From contig CAWDNZ010000004.1 in NCBI GenBank assembly GCA_963803845.1, positions 1,116,001 through 1,180,000 on the forward strand: 64,000 bases of DNA, read 5' to 3'. Below the pieces are notes generated by a model. The model made no database searches and was not told the DNA's origin. It worked only from the letters and a program-made list of their open reading frames with translations. Position 1 is the first letter of the stretch. Each line of letters begins with the position of its first letter. This DNA comes from JABDIY01 sp963803845 (GTDB taxonomy: Bacteria; Actinomycetota; Acidimicrobiia; Acidimicrobiales; SZUA-35). Below, in pieces: positions 61,121-64,000 of this stretch. A program made the position numbers and the translations under genes.

Positions 61121-61897
61121 ATGAAACAGGACGCACATGGCAACTCCATCGTCGAACCCGAGGATCTGGCCGGCTGGCCTCGCCGGTCCGGAGACGCTCA
61201 CAAATGGCGGTCAGCGGTTTGGATCGTGGCAGGCTCGCCGGGACTGTACGGTGCGGCCACGCTGGCGGCCACCGGAGCATTCCGGGCCGGCGCCGGGTAT
61301 GTGACCCTCTCCGTGCCAGGCTTCGATGCTTCGATCGCTCCTACCGAGGCGGTTTGTCGCCCGATCGCCGATGTGGATTCGGACCGTCATGGGGCCCTCG
61401 TCATTGGCCCCGGACTGACCGATCGTGTGGTGGCTCGGGCTGTTCTGGCCGGGAACGCGCTGCCAGCAGTGGTTGATGCCGGGGCTATCGCCTGGTTCCA
61501 GGGCCGTTCGGGCCCAACGATCCTTACTCCTCACGATGGAGAGTTTCAACAACTCCTTGGCAAGGTTCCCGGCGAGGATCGCGTAGGGGCCGTGAAGGCG
61601 GCCGCCCGCGAGCTCGGCGTGGTGGTGCTGCTCAAGGGACCCACCACGGTGATCGCCGATCCGGTTGGTCAAGTGTTCTTGGTTGGAGATGGCGACGCGC
61701 GGCTGGCGACGGCCGGGACGGGCGACGTGCTGAGTGGTGTGATCGGTGCGGGTCTGGCTCTGGGTCTGGAACCGATGATGGCGGCGGCCTTGGGGGCGGA
61801 ACTCCATGCCGTCGCAGCAACCTCGCCCGGAGCCCTACGGTCCGGTTTCATGGCGTCAGACCTTCCACTGTTGATAGCGAAGGTGCTTGATGGCTAG
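61121..61897 (+). CDS. nnrD: ADP/ATP-dependent NAD(P)H-hydrate dehydratase-like
   Basis: A 258-residue protein of the YjeF C-terminal (carbohydrate-kinase-like) family. WIVAGSPGLYGAATLAATGA, TILTPHDGEFQQLL, VVLLKGPTTVIA and ATAGTGDVLSGVIGAGLALG match. It repairs hydrated NAD(P)H. The N-terminal NnrE epimerase domain that is often fused is absent. It overlaps alr by 8 bp. Confidence 0.85.
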   Translation: MKQDAHGNSIVEPEDLAGWPRRSGDAHKWRSAVWIVAGSPGLYGAATLAATGAFRAGAGYVTLSVPGFDASIAPTEAVCRPIADVDSDRHGALVIGPGLTDRVVARAVLAGNALPAVVDAGAIAWFQGRSGPTILTPHDGEFQQLLGKVPGEDRVGAVKAAARELGVVVLLKGPTTVIADPVGQVFLVGDGDARLATAGTGDVLSGVIGAGLALGLEPMMAAALGAELHAVAATSPGALRSGFMASDLPLLIAKVLDG

Positions 61898-62993
61898 CGC
61901 CTATGCCGAGATCGACGAAGCGGCGCTCACCCACAACACCCGCGTTCTGGGCGAATGCGCTGGCGAGGCGGCGGTTTGTGCCGTTGTGAAGGCCAACGGT
62001 TATGGGCATGGAGCAGCCACCGCAGCCCGAGCGGCATTGGACGGTGGAGCAACCCGGCTCGGAGTCGCGCAGGTAGCGGAGGGCGTGGCGCTGCGGGAAG
62101 AAGGCTTCGAAGAACCGATTTGGCTCTTCTCCGAACCTGAGCCCGCGGAGTTTGCCGCCTGCGCTCGGTTCCACCTGGAACCTCCCGTCTATTCCGAGCG
62201 AGGCTGGGATGCGGCTGTAGCGGCCGGTGCCAGCGGTCCGCTCAACGTGCACGTCATGGTGGATACCGGGATGCATCGAGTCGGTTGTTCGGTGGAGTCA
62301 GCGGCGCGGTGGGCTCAGCGCGTGGATTCAAGCCCCGGTCTCTCGCTGCGATCGGTGTGGACCCACCTCGCTGTTGCCGATGAACCCGGCAATCCCTACA
62401 CCGACCAGCAATTGGACAGATTCGATGAGGCGTTGGCCTCGATTGTCGCCGCAGGCGTAGAGGTGCCGCTCATTCATGCGGCCAACTCCGCCGGAACGAT
62501 CGCCGTGCCCCGATCCCATCACAACGTGGTGCGCCCTGGTGTAGCTCTCTATGGCATGGCACCCAGCCCGGCTCTGGCGGGTGTGGCGGACCTTCGCCCC
62601 GTCATGAAGTTGTGGAGCACCGTGAGCCTGGTCAAGCGATTACGAGGTGGCGACCGGGTCAGTTATGGACTCAGAACTGAACTGGTGAAGGATGCGAACA
62701 TCGCCACCCTGCCGATCGGTTATGCCGACGGAGCTCGGCGGGGGTGGTGGGAGCAGGGTGTGGTGCTGATTCACGGCCAACGGTGCAAGATCGTGGGCGT
62801 CATCACGATGGATCAGATGATGGTGGACTGCGGTGACCTCCCCGTAGGGCCAGGCGACGAAGCGGTATTGATCGGCGAGCAAACCGGAGAGCGCATCACT
62901 GCGGATGAGTGGGCGTCGGCGCTGGGAACGATCAACTACGAGATCACGTGTGGCATCGGCACGCGGGTGGCGCGAATCGCTCGTCAGCCTTGA
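61890..62993 (+). CDS. alr: Alanine racemase
   Basis: A 367-residue PLP enzyme making D-alanine for peptidoglycan. PLP Lys in AVVKANGYGHGAATAA, catalytic Tyr in RVSYGLRTEL, and MVDTGMHRVG, GVALYGMAPS, GVITMDQMMVDCG. Start by overlap with the nnrD-like gene (ATG 61890; a TTG one codon before is possible). The stop overlaps the next start (TTGA). Confidence 0.95.
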   Translation: MASAYAEIDEAALTHNTRVLGECAGEAAVCAVVKANGYGHGAATAARAALDGGATRLGVAQVAEGVALREEGFEEPIWLFSEPEPAEFAACARFHLEPPVYSERGWDAAVAAGASGPLNVHVMVDTGMHRVGCSVESAARWAQRVDSSPGLSLRSVWTHLAVADEPGNPYTDQQLDRFDEALASIVAAGVEVPLIHAANSAGTIAVPRSHHNVVRPGVALYGMAPSPALAGVADLRPVMKLWSTVSLVKRLRGGDRVSYGLRTELVKDANIATLPIGYADGARRGWWEQGVVLIHGQRCKIVGVITMDQMMVDCGDLPVGPGDEAVLIGEQTGERITADEWASALGTINYEITCGIGTRVARIARQP

Positions 62994-64000
62994 GAGTCGC
63001 GCTGCTCGAACCGTGGATGGGTGGTTCGCATGCCGCATGGGCCAGCGGCTTGGCTAACCACAGTCGTCACCACATTGATTTGATCAGCCTGCCGGACCGG
63101 GGATGGCGGTGGCGGCTTCGGGCTTCGGCTCCCTGGTTCGCTCACCAGATCGAGGCATTGCCGGAACCGCCCGATGTCATCTTGGTGAGTGGCTTGACCG
63201 ACGTTGCCGCGTTGCGGGGGCTTATCGGGCGAGCGCTGCCCTTGGTGCTCTACATGCATGAGAGTCAAGCGGTCTATCCCCGCACGTCTGATGATGACGG
63301 TGTTGAAGCCGCAGTTCGCAATTGGACAGCCATGCTGGCGGCCGATCGGGTGTGGTTCAACAGTGGGTACCACCAGCGGGTGGCCATCGACGCCGTTGCG
63401 CAGCTCAACGATGCCATGCCCGAGGAACAGCAAATCGAGACCGTAGACGCCATTCGCGCCAAGAGCCTGGTGGTGTACCCCGGCGTCGATCTTTCATGGA
63501 CGAGGGGGCGGGGTCCGAGAACCACGCCGCCGGTGATCCTCTGGCCTCACCGATGGGAGGGTGACAAGAACCCGGAGGTGTTCGAACGAGCGCTGGAGCG
63601 GCTGGTGGCGAGCGGGTTGGACTTCGGTCTGGTGCTGGCCGGCGCGGACGCCACGCCGCCGAGTCTCAGTAAGGAGCGCATTTTGGATCGTCATGCTGAT
63701 CGAGTAGTTGGATTCGGTCCGTTCGAGTTTTCGGAGTATCACCAGTGGTTGCAGCGGTCGGATCTGGTGGTCAGTTGCACATCGCACGAATTCTTCGGCA
63801 TCGCCGTAGTGGAGGCATTGGCGGCAGGCTGCATGCCGGTTCTGCCAAACGATTTCAGTTACCCCGAATTGCTGGGAGCCGAGAATGCCAGCCTCTTGTA
63901 CGAGCCCGGTTCGTTCGGCTCGGCCCTCGAAACGGCGGTCCGAGAGTTTCCGGAACGGGCGGCGAGGATCGACGTCACCCGCTTTGATTGGAGTCACGTC
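62990..64000 (+). CDS. GTDC1/QTMAN-like glycosyltransferase, 3'-partial
   Basis: At least 337 residues, cut by the window end. It resembles the DUF3524 group that includes tRNA-queuosine mannosyltransferase (GTDC1). The N-terminus LEPWMGGSHAAWASGL and the C-terminal GT4-type motifs WPHRWEGDKNPEVFERALE and SHEFFGIAVVEALAAGC with YPELLG fit. TTG start overlaps the alr stop by 4 bp, strongly suggesting coupling. The substrate is inferred. Same operon as alr. Confidence 0.75.
   Translation, partial: MRVALLEPWMGGSHAAWASGLANHSRHHIDLISLPDRGWRWRLRASAPWFAHQIEALPEPPDVILVSGLTDVAALRGLIGRALPLVLYMHESQAVYPRTSDDDGVEAAVRNWTAMLAADRVWFNSGYHQRVAIDAVAQLNDAMPEEQQIETVDAIRAKSLVVYPGVDLSWTRGRGPRTTPPVILWPHRWEGDKNPEVFERALERLVASGLDFGLVLAGADATPPSLSKERILDRHADRVVGFGPFEFSEYHQWLQRSDLVVSCTSHEFFGIAVVEALAAGCMPVLPNDFSYPELLGAENASLLYEPGSFGSALETAVREFPERAARIDVTRFDWSHV

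Overview
The window is 64 kb of moderately high-GC chromosome from an actinobacterium, most probably of the class Acidimicrobiia. The lineage is my inference. It rests on a GTP-type PEP carboxykinase, DUF222/HNH endonuclease and DUF1648 genes, a zinc-type S14 (rpsZ), lipobox lipoproteins, and an L22 with a long tail ending in a sunset-like domain. No rRNA, tRNA, CRISPR array, IS element or phage module was seen.

Layout. 1-24.7 kb is a metabolic and envelope region with mixed strands: a broken MFS transporter, an alternative-oxidase-family di-iron protein, an SRPBCC protein, an orphan C-methyltransferase-like gene, a flavin reductase-like gene, lipoproteins, a MarR-SDR pair, an HNH endonuclease coupled to a winged-helix-like gene, an M24 peptidase, an Ldh-family dehydrogenase, a secreted hydrolase with an Asp/His tail, a CoxE-like VWA protein, a DegT-family protein lacking its PLP lysine, an S9 peptidase, a beta-helix lipoprotein and pckG. 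24.9-29.4 kb is the str operon plus rpsJ (rpsL-rpsG-fusA-tuf-rpsJ). 29.5-33.1 kb is an accessory island inside the S10 operon: a DinB-like gene, then two tandem copies of a cassette made of a membrane-anchored low-complexity protein and a Crp/Fnr-like regulator. 33.4-44.9 kb is the S10/spc block (rplC to rplO, secY, adk). 45.0-48.0 kb is a second insertion, where map would often lie, with a DUF4214 protein, a VIT-family transporter and a small conserved protein in repeat-rich DNA. 48.3-51.6 kb is the alpha operon (infA to rplQ). 51.7-54.2 kb holds truA and a SpoIIE-type phosphatase on the opposite strand. 54.4-64.0 kb is rplM-rpsI-glmM, an unusually long GlmS-like protein, a DUF393 gene, a hypothetical gene, a NAD(P)H-hydrate dehydratase-like gene, alr, and a queuosine-tRNA mannosyltransferase-like gene cut by the window end.

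The ribosomal genes are tightly packed with ATGA, GTGA, TGATG and TAATG junctions, so translational coupling is likely. Strong hairpins after rpsJ, between rplO and secY, and after rplQ divide them into transcription units. glmM, the GlmS-like protein and alr point to cell-wall precursor synthesis next to the ribosomal block. The most unusual items are the duplicated cassette with its conserved upstream element, the tuf gene whose codons end almost only in G or T, the single-base frameshift in rpsS, the Lys-to-Met change in the DegT-family protein, and the 1128-residue GlmS-like enzyme. Several one-base frameshifts (the MFS gene, the second Crp copy, rpsS) suggest that some indels are sequence errors, because rpsS is essential.
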